From contig CAJUCT010000042.1 of the NCBI GenBank assembly GCA_910585015.1, positions 1 through 29,994 on the forward strand: a stretch of DNA of 29,994 bases. The letters run 5' to 3'. The DNA comes from an uncultured Acetatifactor sp. Lineage in GTDB: Bacteria; Bacillota; Clostridia; Lachnospirales; Lachnospiraceae. Below are positions 23,420 through 29,994 of the stretch, in pieces (positions within the stretch are counted from its first letter, which is position 1; the number at the start of each line of letters is the position of its first letter). The position numbers and the translations under genes are program-made. The notes under the pieces were generated by a model. It was not told the origin of the DNA, made no database searches, and saw only the letters and a program-made list of their open reading frames with translations.

Positions 23420-23832
23420 GGGGGTTATGGAAGTGTAGATTTACTTCCGTATATTGATTATAATAGAATAAAAGAAACTCCGAAGCTTTTTTGGGGTTAT
23501 AGTGATGGAACATCTATACTTAATGCTATATATGCCAACACTGGCATAACGACATACTATGGTCAGACTCCGGGATTATTTGCTGATTTCAACGAATACG
23601 ACAGAAAACAATTTGCATCGCATTTGATCGATGGAGCTGTAACAGATTATATCAGTAATAGTGATTGGTATACTATAACAGGGGGATTTTGCGAATGGAG
23701 CGGTTTGGCAAAAAATATAGTATTCCTGTGGCCTATTGTGACGATTTTGGTCATGGCCCCAATCATGCAATTTTTCCTATTGGTAGAGGGGCGGTTTTAG
23801 ACACAGAAAATAAAACACTATTATTTAAATAG
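23420..23832 (+). pseudogene. Peptidase S66 (LD-carboxypeptidase) remnant
   Basis: From 23420 the frame reads GGYGSVDLLPYIDYNRIKET then PKLFWGYSDGTSILNAIYA, where GYSD carries the S66 catalytic Ser. It continues to SNSDWYTITGGF near 23690. In another frame MERFGKKYSIPVAYCDDFGH then GPNHAIFPIGRGAVLDTENK runs to TAG 23832, the normal C-terminal end. The N-terminal part and much of the middle (Glu and His region) are missing, as S66 enzymes are about 300-340 aa. This is a decayed gene for murein LD-carboxypeptidase or an MccF-type immunity enzyme. Confidence 0.85.
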
Positions 23833-24135
23833 AGTATAATTGAATTTTTGAGAAATTAAGAAAGCATTTCAATCAATTTTTTTGGGGGGGGGAGTAATCA
23901 TTTATGCGACCGGCACATTGCTGTCCATGAAACGCTTGGAAGGGCGTTTTGAAAAGTTGGATTTGTAGGGGATATGCTGGATGAGCAGGGAAATGTAGAG
24001 AACTGATGAAAATCGTATTTGCAAGGCAGAATATTTAGATTGATTCAATAGCGAAGATGTCACTGTGCAGCGAATGACGTTTATTGCATAGCATTTTGGG
24101 AATATATAGGCTACAATTATTGAAGGAGGCGATAT
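23833..24135. other. Gene-poor AT-rich stretch with homopolymer tracts and gene scraps
   Basis: A T-run followed by about ten G (near 23878-23891) is present. A short open stretch reads GTLLSMKRLEGRFEKLDL and stops near 23968, probably the tail of a lost gene. No intact gene is seen; the RBS GGAGG before 24136 belongs to the next gene. Confidence 0.5.
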
Positions 24136-25068
24136 ATGGATTACGTAGGAGGACTTAATCTATCAATTGCATATATAGAAGATAATTTATTTGAAGAGAT
24201 TGATTATGAAAGAGTTGCCCGAATGGCCGGAATGTCCAAGTCAACTTATCAACGTTTCTTTTTATTAATTTCCAATATGACTTTGGACGAGTATATCAGG
24301 AAACGTAAACTTCAATATGCAGTAAGAGAATTAATAGATACTGAACATAGGGTCATTGATATTGCTATGAAGTACGGATATAATTCGGCAACTGCATTTT
24401 CACGTGCAGTGCGTAATTTTACAGGGAATACACCAAGTGAAATTAGGAAAGATGGTTCTTCTGTCTGCTTTCCGAAGCTAAATTTCCAAATTCAGATAAA
24501 AGAAGGGGAGATGTTTATGAACGAAACTGCTATTGTAAAAATTGAGGAGCATAGAAATGAAAAAGTTGTTTGTTTCACGGTAGATTGTGTTGATCCGGAA
24601 AATGAAGCATGGGGACAAATGTCAAAATGGTGCAAAAAGAATGTACCTGATCGTACTGCCAGAAGGTATGTAGGAGTGGCATTATCCGGCCACCATCCTC
24701 AGGGCGAAGAACATCAAAATGCATCTGAACATGTAAAACATCCTTACAAAGCAATGATGTATCTCGTAGGTGATGAGTGCAGCCAGGAAGAATTTCACGG
24801 ACTGAAGGTTGAGGATGCCCCGGCAGGTCTATTTTTGGTAAATGATGTCACGCTGAATCAGTTTGATGAAAATGAAAATATAGATATAGCGCTCAGTCTG
24901 ATGAAGGCTTCCGAGGCTTTTGTTGAATTTATGAAAAATACTGCGGGATATGAGTTTGATTGTCCGGCCGGCATCTTTTATGAGGAACATATTTTCTCGG
25001 AAAGGTGGTTTCAAAATGGTGGGGTCCCAAATGGACTTCGTATGTGGGTGCCAGTCATTCAGAAATAG
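24136..25068 (+). CDS. AraC family regulator with GyrI-like effector domain
   Basis: 310 aa with RBS GAAGGAGG. Residues 1-105 are the double HTH of AraC/XylS: LFEEIDYERVARMAGMSKST, then YGYNSATAFSRAVRNFTGNT as the second recognition region. Residues about 130-308 are a GyrI-like effector-binding domain (EEHRNEKVVCFTVD, DAPAGLFLVNDV, FYEEHIFS), as in Rob/BmrR-type regulators. Such proteins usually sense lipophilic or cationic drugs and control efflux or redox genes. Its target may be the adjoining OFA-type transporter on the opposite strand, or it may act elsewhere. It is intact. Confidence 0.92.
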   Translation: MDYVGGLNLSIAYIEDNLFEEIDYERVARMAGMSKSTYQRFFLLISNMTLDEYIRKRKLQYAVRELIDTEHRVIDIAMKYGYNSATAFSRAVRNFTGNTPSEIRKDGSSVCFPKLNFQIQIKEGEMFMNETAIVKIEEHRNEKVVCFTVDCVDPENEAWGQMSKWCKKNVPDRTARRYVGVALSGHHPQGEEHQNASEHVKHPYKAMMYLVGDECSQEEFHGLKVEDAPAGLFLVNDVTLNQFDENENIDIALSLMKASEAFVEFMKNTAGYEFDCPAGIFYEEHIFSERWFQNGGVPNGLRMWVPVIQK

Positions 25069-25088
25069 AGAATGACAAACTGTGGCAG

Positions 25089-25182
25089 GGGATATGCGGA
25101 ACAGGGCATTGCCATGGTTAAGGCGGATGCGATGCCGAGTCTTATGAACGATGTGCAGCAGGCTATGAGGGAGCAGGAATAG
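25089..25182 (+). pseudogene. C-terminal gene fragment of unknown origin
   Basis: After the AraC stop a frame reads GYAEQGIAMVKADAMPSLMN then DVQQAMREQE to TAG at 25180-25182. It has no start or RBS, so it is likely the tail of a lost gene. I do not recognise the family. Confidence 0.35.
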
Positions 25183-25215
25183 ACGAAATGGGAAACACAG
25201 CAAACAGCAGAATAA

Positions 25216-25254
25216 GTTATAAAGGCGCCATGAGGGCAATTCCCTCATGGCGCC
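25216..25254 (-). terminator. Strong terminator of the OFA-type transporter gene
   Basis: GGCGCCATGAGGG (25224-25236) and CCCTCATGGCGCC (25242-25254) form a perfect 13-bp stem with a 5-nt loop. On the minus strand it is followed by TTTATAACTT, immediately after the frameshifted frame's stop codon. Confidence 0.85.
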
Positions 25255-25265
25255 AATCTATGTTT

Positions 25266-26577
25266 TTACTTTGATTCTTTTTTCTTTCCGCCCACCAGGA
25301 AGAAGCTGCACAGCAAGGCAATGATATACAGCACGATGGTGACATATAACACGGTTTGATATCCCACAGGATTTACCTGAGTCAGTCCGCCATGGCCGTC
25401 GCTGACATCTACCAGCTGTCCCACATGCCCTACAATGAAGGTTGCCAGCTGATTGCCGGTGAGTTCCGGCGATTGCCCATGCGGAGAGGGTGATGCCATG
25501 AATGGCGCTGATATTCTGCATACCATAGTGGTCGGACAACAATGTGGGTACATTGCTGAAGCCGCCGCCGTAGCCTGCGTTTACCACAAACAGCAGCACC
25601 AGAACCAAAATCAGCAGCAGAGTGCTTTGCCCCATGTCCGCAATGCCTTTGGTCAGAATTACCAGGCCAGTGGCAATGATGGACAGGATGATCATAATCT
25701 TATACACAGTATTTCTGTCCTTCATGGCATCTGCCCATGCGGAGAAGCCCAGGCGGCCGCCTGCGTTAAATATGGCGGTAATGGAGGACAATACCCCGGC
25801 CATGCCTGCCAGGCCGATACATTTGATAATCATTTTTTCCTGGGAGATCAGTGCCAGACCACAGGTGATGTTGATGTAGAACATCAGCCAGATGCCGACG
25901 AACACCACGGGCTTGGTCTTGATAACATCAATGGCTCTCGCCCCTTTCTCCTGAGATACGGGCTCATGCCAGCCTGCGGGCTTGGCCAACAGCAGATGGC
26001 CCACAAACATCATAACAAAGTATACACAGGCCAGAATCAGGAACATCTTGTAGATGCCGCCTTCCCCCAGGGAGTTCAGCAGCGCCTGCATGATGGGGCT
26101 TGCGATGGCCTTGGCGGCGCCGAAACCAGCCACTGCCAGTCCCGTTGCCAGACCTTTGCGGTCCTGGAACCACAACATCAAGGTTTTGACCGGGGAGAGA
26201 TAGCCTGTGCCCAGGCCGATACCCATGATGAAACCGTAGCAGATATAGATGCCGATCAATGCCAGCGGGCTGTGCTGATGGGTACCGCCGTACCAGATGA
26301 AGAAGCCAGTACCTGCCATGCCTGCGGCAAAGCAAATGGCAGCGATCAACGAGGAACGATGGATATCCTTTTCCACAACATTGCCCAGAAAAGCGGCGGA
26401 CATGCCCAGGAAAAAGATAGCGAAGCTGAATGCCCACTCTGTGGCACTCTTGGAGAAGCCAATATAGTCGGCGATCTCCTGACTGAAAATAGACCAGCAG
26501 TACACTGTGCCGATGCTGCAGTGCAGCAGCAGCGCCGGGATAGCGGCGCGGATCCATTTGTTTTGAATGTTTTTCAT
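25266..26577 (-). pseudogene. OFA family MFS transporter (oxalate/formate antiporter type), frameshifted near C-terminus
   Basis: Start ATG 26577 behind TAGGAGAG; the product has 12 expected transmembrane helices. IPALLLHCSIGTVYCWSIFS, GYLSPVKTLMLWFQDRKGLA and GFGAAKAIASPI are hallmark OFA segments. At about 25464-25465 one extra base breaks the frame after SAWAIAG. The correct continuation LTGNQLATFIVGHVGQLVDV and the final helix run in another frame to TAA at 25266. The actual frame instead ends at 25258 with a nonsense tail. Substrate is unknown: OFA members carry oxalate, formate or other carboxylates. Sequencing error, recent mutation or a truncated but partly active protein are all possible. 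Confidence 0.85.
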
Positions 26578-26579
26578 AC

Positions 26580-26770
26580 GTACACTCTCCTATTATAAAT
26601 ATAAAGTAAGAATAAAATATTTATAAACTTCTTAGTTATTCTACTCCTAAAGCTTTTTTTTTTCAATATGGAGAGCGAAAAGATTTACATTTTTCAGCAT
26701 TACATTGACATTTTACTTAAAAAATTCTAAGCTGGAACAAAGAAACCTTTTATGGGGATATACGGATCTT
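26580..26770. other. AT-rich intergenic region upstream of the OFA-type gene
   Basis: No gene is seen. It contains a homopolymeric A/T run near 26650-26662 and should hold the transporter promoter, but AT richness prevents an unambiguous -35/-10 call. Confidence 0.4.
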
Positions 26771-26777
26771 CAACAAG

Positions 26778-26850
26778 GATAGGCGATTGCAAAACTCCCT
26801 TTCTGGTAACAGTGGCAGGTCACTTAAAGAACTTTTTGCAATTGCCTATC
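26778..26850. repeat. 17-bp inverted repeat around a 39-nt loop
   Basis: GATAGGCGATTGCAAAA (26778-26794) and TTTTGCAATTGCCTATC (26834-26850) are inverted copies with one mismatch. It could be a structured RNA leader, an operator pair, or a footprint of a small palindromic element. Confidence 0.65.
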
Positions 26851-26872
26851 AACCAAGTAGGATGTAAGGAGT

Positions 26873-27139
26873 GTGAGGAGCAGACTACTGGCTGTGGCAG
26901 TATATGTTTGTCTGACAGGGGCGCTTACGGGTTGTGGCAGTCAGCCGGCAGCATCTTTTGGGGAAGCTGCGGAGAGCGGCGGCGAAATCTTTTTCCGCCG
27001 TGGGTGCGCACGAGAGCATTTGAGGCGTAAAATATTGAGGAGCGCGCGCCGGGATTTACTCTGGTGTGCCCGGCCTGCTATAAAGTCCCTCTTGAAAAAG
27101 AGACAGAAAGCAGGAATTTCCCCCATTGACTTTAGGTAA
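26873..27139 (+). pseudogene. Lipoprotein signal-peptide fragment
   Basis: A GTG at 26873 opens LLAVAVYVCLTGALTGC, a clear lipoprotein signal with lipobox LTGC. After about 40 residues (GSQPAASFGEAAESGGE) the sequence becomes arginine-rich and unlike an exported protein. The AAGGAG is too close to the GTG for efficient use. The frame runs through the start of the mrp promoter. It is probably the 5' stub of a deleted lipoprotein gene; an intact short lipoprotein is less likely. Confidence 0.4.
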
Positions 27140-27154
27140 TAATAGGTATATTAT
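27126..27154 (+). promoter_or_regulatory. Promoter of the mrp operon
   Basis: TTGACT (27126-27131), exactly 17 bp, TATTAT (27149-27154). Transcription would start near 27161, so the true mrpE start must be downstream, at 27198. Confidence 0.8.
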
Positions 27155-27197
27155 TGAAGTCGTTTTTGATAAAACCTGTGTATTTGGAGACAATGCC

Positions 27198-27686
27198 ATG
27201 TTTGTGCTTTATTTTGTGTTATGGGTAGTATTTAATGGGCAGATCACCTGGGAGATATGTATATTTGGGGTGATTATAGCGGCGCTGCTGTGTGTTTTTA
27301 CATGCAGATTCATGGATTATAGCTTACAGAAAGAGCTTTGGATATACCGCAGGCTTGGGAAACTGCTGCAATATGTATTTGTGCTGGTCAAAGAGGTAGT
27401 CAGGGCCAATCTGGGCACAGTGCATCTGATTCTCACACAGAAAGAAGAGATTCAGCCTGTGCTGGTGAGTTTCCACAGCGACCTGAAAAGCCCTCTGACA
27501 CAGACTCTTTTGGCCAATGCCATCACACTGACGCCGGGTACAATTACCGTGGCGTTGGAAAATGGGGATTACACGGTGCATTGTCTGGATGAGAGTCTGG
27601 CGGAAGGCATGGATAGCAGTATTTTTACAAAATTGGCGCAGGAGTTGGATCCGAAACAAGTATCGGGAGGCGGACATGGGCAATAA
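27198..27686 (+). CDS. mrpE: Mrp antiporter subunit E (MrpE/MnhE)
   Basis: 162 aa from ATG 27198, with RBS TTGGAG and directly downstream of the promoter; an upstream in-frame extension to 27126 falls in promoter DNA. An N-terminal membrane region (FVLYFVLWVVFNGQITWEIC) is followed by a soluble domain, with the conserved LLANAITLTPGTITV block (about residues 110-125). MrpE is a small subunit of multi-subunit cation/proton antiporters that use the proton gradient to expel Na+ or K+. It overlaps mrpF by 11 bp, indicating translational coupling. Confidence 0.92.
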   Translation: MFVLYFVLWVVFNGQITWEICIFGVIIAALLCVFTCRFMDYSLQKELWIYRRLGKLLQYVFVLVKEVVRANLGTVHLILTQKEEIQPVLVSFHSDLKSPLTQTLLANAITLTPGTITVALENGDYTVHCLDESLAEGMDSSIFTKLAQELDPKQVSGGGHGQ

Positions 27687-28125
27687 TATTCCGGGCCTGG
27701 AACAGGCATATCATTTTTTGTTTGTGGGAGCGCTGGTGTTTCTGGCGGCGATGGTGATCCTGTGTCTGATCCGCGCGATTATTGGTCCCCGGATCGCTGA
27801 CCGGGTGGTGGCGGTAAACATGATGGGAACTATGGTCATGGTGATTATTGCCATTCTGGCGCTGTTTCTGAAGGAGGGATACCTGGTGGACATCTGCCTG
27901 ATCTATGCCATGATCAGCTTTCTGGCGGTCATCATACTGACCAAGGTATATATGGGTGTCTATGCGGAGTGTATGCAGCATAAGGGAGGACGAATCCTAA
28001 GAGCCGTGCCGCCCAAAAGCGAGAGCGCCCAACCCGGGGAAGTGGGCATCGAGGGAACGGAACCGGAAGCCGGTGGGATAGCGGATATCTTGCCGGATAA
28101 AAAACAGTGTGGAGAGGAGATGTAG
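27676..28125 (+). CDS. mrpF: Mrp antiporter subunit F (MrpF/MnhF) with long C-terminal tail
   Basis: 149 aa from ATG 27676 behind GGGAGG. Three membrane helices are visible: HFLFVGALVFLAAMVILCLI, MMGTMVMVIIAILALFL and ICLIYAMISFLAVIILTKVY. The family signature GPRIADRVVAVN lies between the first two. Typical MrpF proteins are about 90 aa, so a hydrophilic tail of about 55 residues (KSESAQPGEVGIEGTEPEAG onward) is added here. Its start lies inside the end of mrpE, and it ends 3 bp before mrpG. Confidence 0.9.
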   Translation: MGNNIPGLEQAYHFLFVGALVFLAAMVILCLIRAIIGPRIADRVVAVNMMGTMVMVIIAILALFLKEGYLVDICLIYAMISFLAVIILTKVYMGVYAECMQHKGGRILRAVPPKSESAQPGEVGIEGTEPEAGGIADILPDKKQCGEEM

Positions 28126-28128
28126 ACC

Positions 28129-28506
28129 ATGGCAGTGCTGGAATGGATACGCTTTCTTGCCGGAGCGGCGTTGTTGGTGATGGGCCTGGGCATATTTGTC
28201 ATAGAAATGATCGGCGTGTTCCGCTTCCGCTATGTGCTGAACCGTATGCATGCGGCGGCCATGGGGGACACACTGGGGATCGGCTGCTGTATGCTGGGGC
28301 TGATCGCTATATGCGGATGGAACTTCACCTCGTTAAAACTCTTTTTGGTGATATTGTTTTTGTGGCTGTCATCACCCACCTCCTCCCATCTGATCGCGAG
28401 GCTGGAGGTTACAACGGACGAGGAGCCGGAGAAACATTATCGCAGGATGGTGATGCGGGATGGACATGCGGTGGAACCGGAAGGAGAGAAGCCGCGGAAC
28501 TTATAG
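28129..28506 (+). CDS. mrpG: Mrp antiporter subunit G (MrpG/MnhG)
   Basis: 125 aa, with AGAGGAGATG just upstream. Three hydrophobic segments: FLAGAALLVMGLGIFVIEMI, the LGIGCCMLGLIAICGW region and LKLFLVILFLWLSS. The family motif RFRYVLNRMHAAAMGDTLGI and the final SPTSSHLIAR are clear. The C-terminus is a charged tail. It is one of the small membrane subunits needed for Mrp complex assembly. Confidence 0.92.
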   Translation: MAVLEWIRFLAGAALLVMGLGIFVIEMIGVFRFRYVLNRMHAAAMGDTLGIGCCMLGLIAICGWNFTSLKLFLVILFLWLSSPTSSHLIARLEVTTDEEPEKHYRRMVMRDGHAVEPEGEKPRNL

Positions 28507-28643
28507 CAGCATCTTCCACGGAACGCTGAAGAACATATAATTACGGTCGCAAAAAATTGCCAAGTAAGCCGACTCACGAGCGAAAATTTCCAAGGACACT
28601 GCGGCAAATTTTATCACTGGTGAGTATAAATAGGAGGGTGACA
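28507..28643. other. Intercistronic spacer with short direct repeats
   Basis: This is an unusual 137-bp gap in an otherwise tightly packed operon. GCAAAAAATTGCCAAG (28549-28564) and GCGAAAATTTCCAAGG (28580-28595) are imperfect direct repeats, and GGCAAATTTT follows at 28613-28622. The segment contains no gene and looks like an inserted repeat-type element. Confidence 0.45.
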
Positions 28644-28943
28644 ATGACAGTTTTTACATGTATTTTATTTCTGTTTTTAATTGTGTGCGCGGTGGCGGCA
28701 AGCCTGTCTAAAAGTTTGCTCAACACTGTGCTGATCTTTATGTCCTACAGCCTTGTGATGTCCATCATATGGGTGATTCTGGAAGCGCCGGACCTGGCCA
28801 TCACGGAGGCGGCGGTGGGAGCGGGCGTCACTACGGTGCTTTTTGTGCTGACCCTGAAGAAAATTCATGCAATCATGGGGGCGCAGGCAGCCGAGAAGGA
28901 AGCAGAGGGTGAACTGGAGTACAGAAGGAGGCGAAATTCGTGA
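28644..28943 (+). CDS. DUF4040 / MbhD-like subunit (MrpA C-terminal module)
   Basis: 99 aa from ATG 28644 behind TAGGAGGGTGACA; an in-frame ATG at 28557 has no RBS and a non-membrane prefix. Three helices: FTCILFLFLIVCAVAASL, LLNTVLIFMSYSLVMSIIWV and AAVGAGVTTVLFVLTLKK. The block LEAPDLAITEAAVGAGVTTV is the signature of the DUF4040/MbhD family, equivalent to part of the C-terminal region of full-length MrpA. So the A subunit is split, as in hydrogenase-type antiporter modules. Its stop overlaps the next start by 4 bp (GTGA). Confidence 0.88.
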   Translation: MTVFTCILFLFLIVCAVAASLSKSLLNTVLIFMSYSLVMSIIWVILEAPDLAITEAAVGAGVTTVLFVLTLKKIHAIMGAQAAEKEAEGELEYRRRRNS

Positions 28944-29911
28944 GCAGGAAGTTGCCTCCTGAACAATATGAAAAAACCATATCCTATAAGCTGAAAACCT
29001 GGCTGGATGGCAGCCGGGATCCCTATGTGGGCAATCTGGAGATGAAGCCCCAGAGTCTGCGTCAGGAAGATGAGGCCACACAGAAGCGGTTCCGGGAGGA
29101 CAAGAAGCGGGTGCGGGCCAGAGCCTATGATATGGAGCATAACCGGGACATGGTGCTTTTTAAAAAGCTGTACCGGGCATTCAGCCTGCTGTTCTGCGTT
29201 CTGCTGGTGACCATGCTGCTGATTGGAGTGGCGGATCTGCCTCCCTTTGGGGAGGCGGACAAGCCGGTGAACAATGAAGTGTCCCAAAGATACATTGAGA
29301 AGGGATTGCAGGAGACGGGGGCGGTAAATATTGTCACAGGTATGATTCTGGACTACAGGGCCTTTGATACCCTGGGGGAATCCCATGTACTATTTATCGC
29401 CACCTGTACGGTACTGATTCTGCTGCGGGTGGATCAGAAGATGGGTAAAAACGGCGAGGAGGAGGCGGAGGCCAACGACAGGGCCTATGAGCCGAAAAAC
29501 GATGTGATCCTGCAGACGGCGGCCAGGCTGCTGGTGCCTTTTATCATTATCTTTGGTATCTATATCATTCTCTGCGGCCATCTGGGGCCGGGGGGCGGTT
29601 TCTCCGGCGGTGCGGTGATCGGCGCAGGGCTTATTCTGTATGTAAGCGCTTTCGGCTTTGAAAAGACGGAGCGGTTCTTTACCGCCAAGACATACAGGCG
29701 GATGAGCTTCGGGGCGCTGGCCTGCTATTGCCTGTCCAAGACCTATTCCTTCTATACAGGGGCCAACCATATTGAGAGCGTAATTCCCCTGGGCACACCG
29801 GGAGCCATTCTGAGCAGCGGTCTGATCCTGCTGCTGAATATCTGTGTGGGTGTGGTGGTGGCAGGCACCATGTATACCTTTTATGTGATGTTCCGCAAGG
29901 GAGGCTACTAG
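28940..29911 (+). CDS. mrpB: MbhE-MrpB fusion subunit
   Basis: 323 aa from GTG 28940 behind AAGGAGGCGAAATTC. Residues 1-70 are charged and soluble (a possible helical extension). Residues about 75-165 match the MbhE-type block (YIEKGLQETGAVNIVTGMIL then DYRAFDTLGES). Residues about 195-320 are the MrpB domain with PFIIIFGIYIILCGHLGPGG, GFSGGAVIGAGLILY and a GTPGAILSSGLILLLNICVG end. Genes for C and D subunits should follow beyond the window. The fusion of the two subunits and the soluble N-terminal extension are unusual. Confidence 0.88.
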   Translation: MSRKLPPEQYEKTISYKLKTWLDGSRDPYVGNLEMKPQSLRQEDEATQKRFREDKKRVRARAYDMEHNRDMVLFKKLYRAFSLLFCVLLVTMLLIGVADLPPFGEADKPVNNEVSQRYIEKGLQETGAVNIVTGMILDYRAFDTLGESHVLFIATCTVLILLRVDQKMGKNGEEEAEANDRAYEPKNDVILQTAARLLVPFIIIFGIYIILCGHLGPGGGFSGGAVIGAGLILYVSAFGFEKTERFFTAKTYRRMSFGALACYCLSKTYSFYTGANHIESVIPLGTPGAILSSGLILLLNICVGVVVAGTMYTFYVMFRKGGY

Positions 29912-29976
29912 TGCAGGAAGAACTTCTAAAGACGGCCCACGGAAGGTGGGCCGCCAAGAAGTTCTAAATCCTGCAC
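29911..29976 (+). promoter_or_regulatory. Three-tier hairpin at the mrpB stop codon
   Basis: GTGCAGGA/TCCTGCAC (29911-29918, 29969-29976), AGAACTTCT/AGAAGTTCT (29919-29927, 29957-29965) and GGCCCAC/GTGGGCC (29934-29940, 29946-29952) nest with small internal loops. There is no T-tract. It starts at the last base of the mrpB stop codon. Confidence 0.85.
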
Positions 29977-29994
29977 TGAAAGAATGCCTGAAAA

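Noticed and set aside
25453..26598. Plus-strand open frame (381 aa) across the transporter
   Set aside because: His/Gln-rich shadow translation of the OFA transporter's hydrophobic codons; no RBS or family.
28557..28643. N-terminal extension of the DUF4040 subunit
   Set aside because: It lies in the repeat-containing spacer, has no RBS and is basic; ATG 28644 has TAGGAGGGTGACA directly before it.

Overview
The window looks like a chromosomal segment of a gut-type Firmicute, most likely a Lachnospiraceae (Clostridium cluster XIVa) species. This is inferred from strong AGGAGG-type ribosome binding sites, rho-independent terminators, CD3324-like and DUF2441 small proteins, a TnpW-like transposon protein, and a maltodextrin locus of Firmicute layout. 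No rRNA, tRNA, CRISPR array or complete insertion sequence was seen.

Region 1 (1-7.3 kb) is an accessory island. It opens with a PD-(D/E)XK (Rpn/YhgA-like) nuclease-transposase and a TnpW-like transposon protein whose 3' end runs into a neighbouring gene. A cluster of GNAT acetyltransferases follows: a GNAT-aminoglycoside phosphotransferase fusion, a GNAT gene translationally coupled to a DUF2441 gene, an internally deleted GNAT pseudogene, and a fourth GNAT coupled to a secreted or lipoprotein-like protein. Three copies of a two-hairpin repeat sit between these genes, two of them next to a CD3324-type HTH gene.

Region 2 (7.3-20.5 kb) is a coherent alpha-glucan (maltodextrin, starch or glycogen) utilisation locus. 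A divergent LacI-type repressor faces a substrate-binding lipoprotein and two permeases (MalEFG-like, no ATPase). Type I pullulanase (GH13), a GH133 debranching enzyme, a HAD hydrolase and a GH31 alpha-glucosidase follow. The lacI-malE gap holds promoters on both strands and several GTTTCG/CGAAAC operator-like palindromes. Oligosaccharides are bound and imported by the ABC system, debranched by the GH13 and GH133 enzymes and cut to glucose by the GH31 enzyme. Low-complexity tandem repeats sit inside the coding regions, and a perfect 103-bp tandem repeat lies before the GH31 gene.

Region 3 (20.5-26.7 kb) is a more AT-rich, decaying accessory segment. It carries a 51-aa gene, an XRE regulator with a four-helix membrane protein, several broken genes (a membrane-anchored protein, a MarR regulator with an AG-repeat frameshift, an S66 LD-carboxypeptidase remnant), a flavin-reductase-like protein, an AraC-GyrI regulator and a frameshifted OFA-family MFS transporter.

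Region 4 (26.7 kb to the end) starts an Mrp-type cation/proton antiporter operon behind a strong promoter. The gene order is mrpE, mrpF, mrpG, a DUF4040/MbhD-like gene, then an MbhE-MrpB fusion. This matches the mbhA-F order of archaeal membrane-bound hydrogenases, and the operon probably continues beyond the window. An elaborate three-tier hairpin begins at the stop codon of the last gene.
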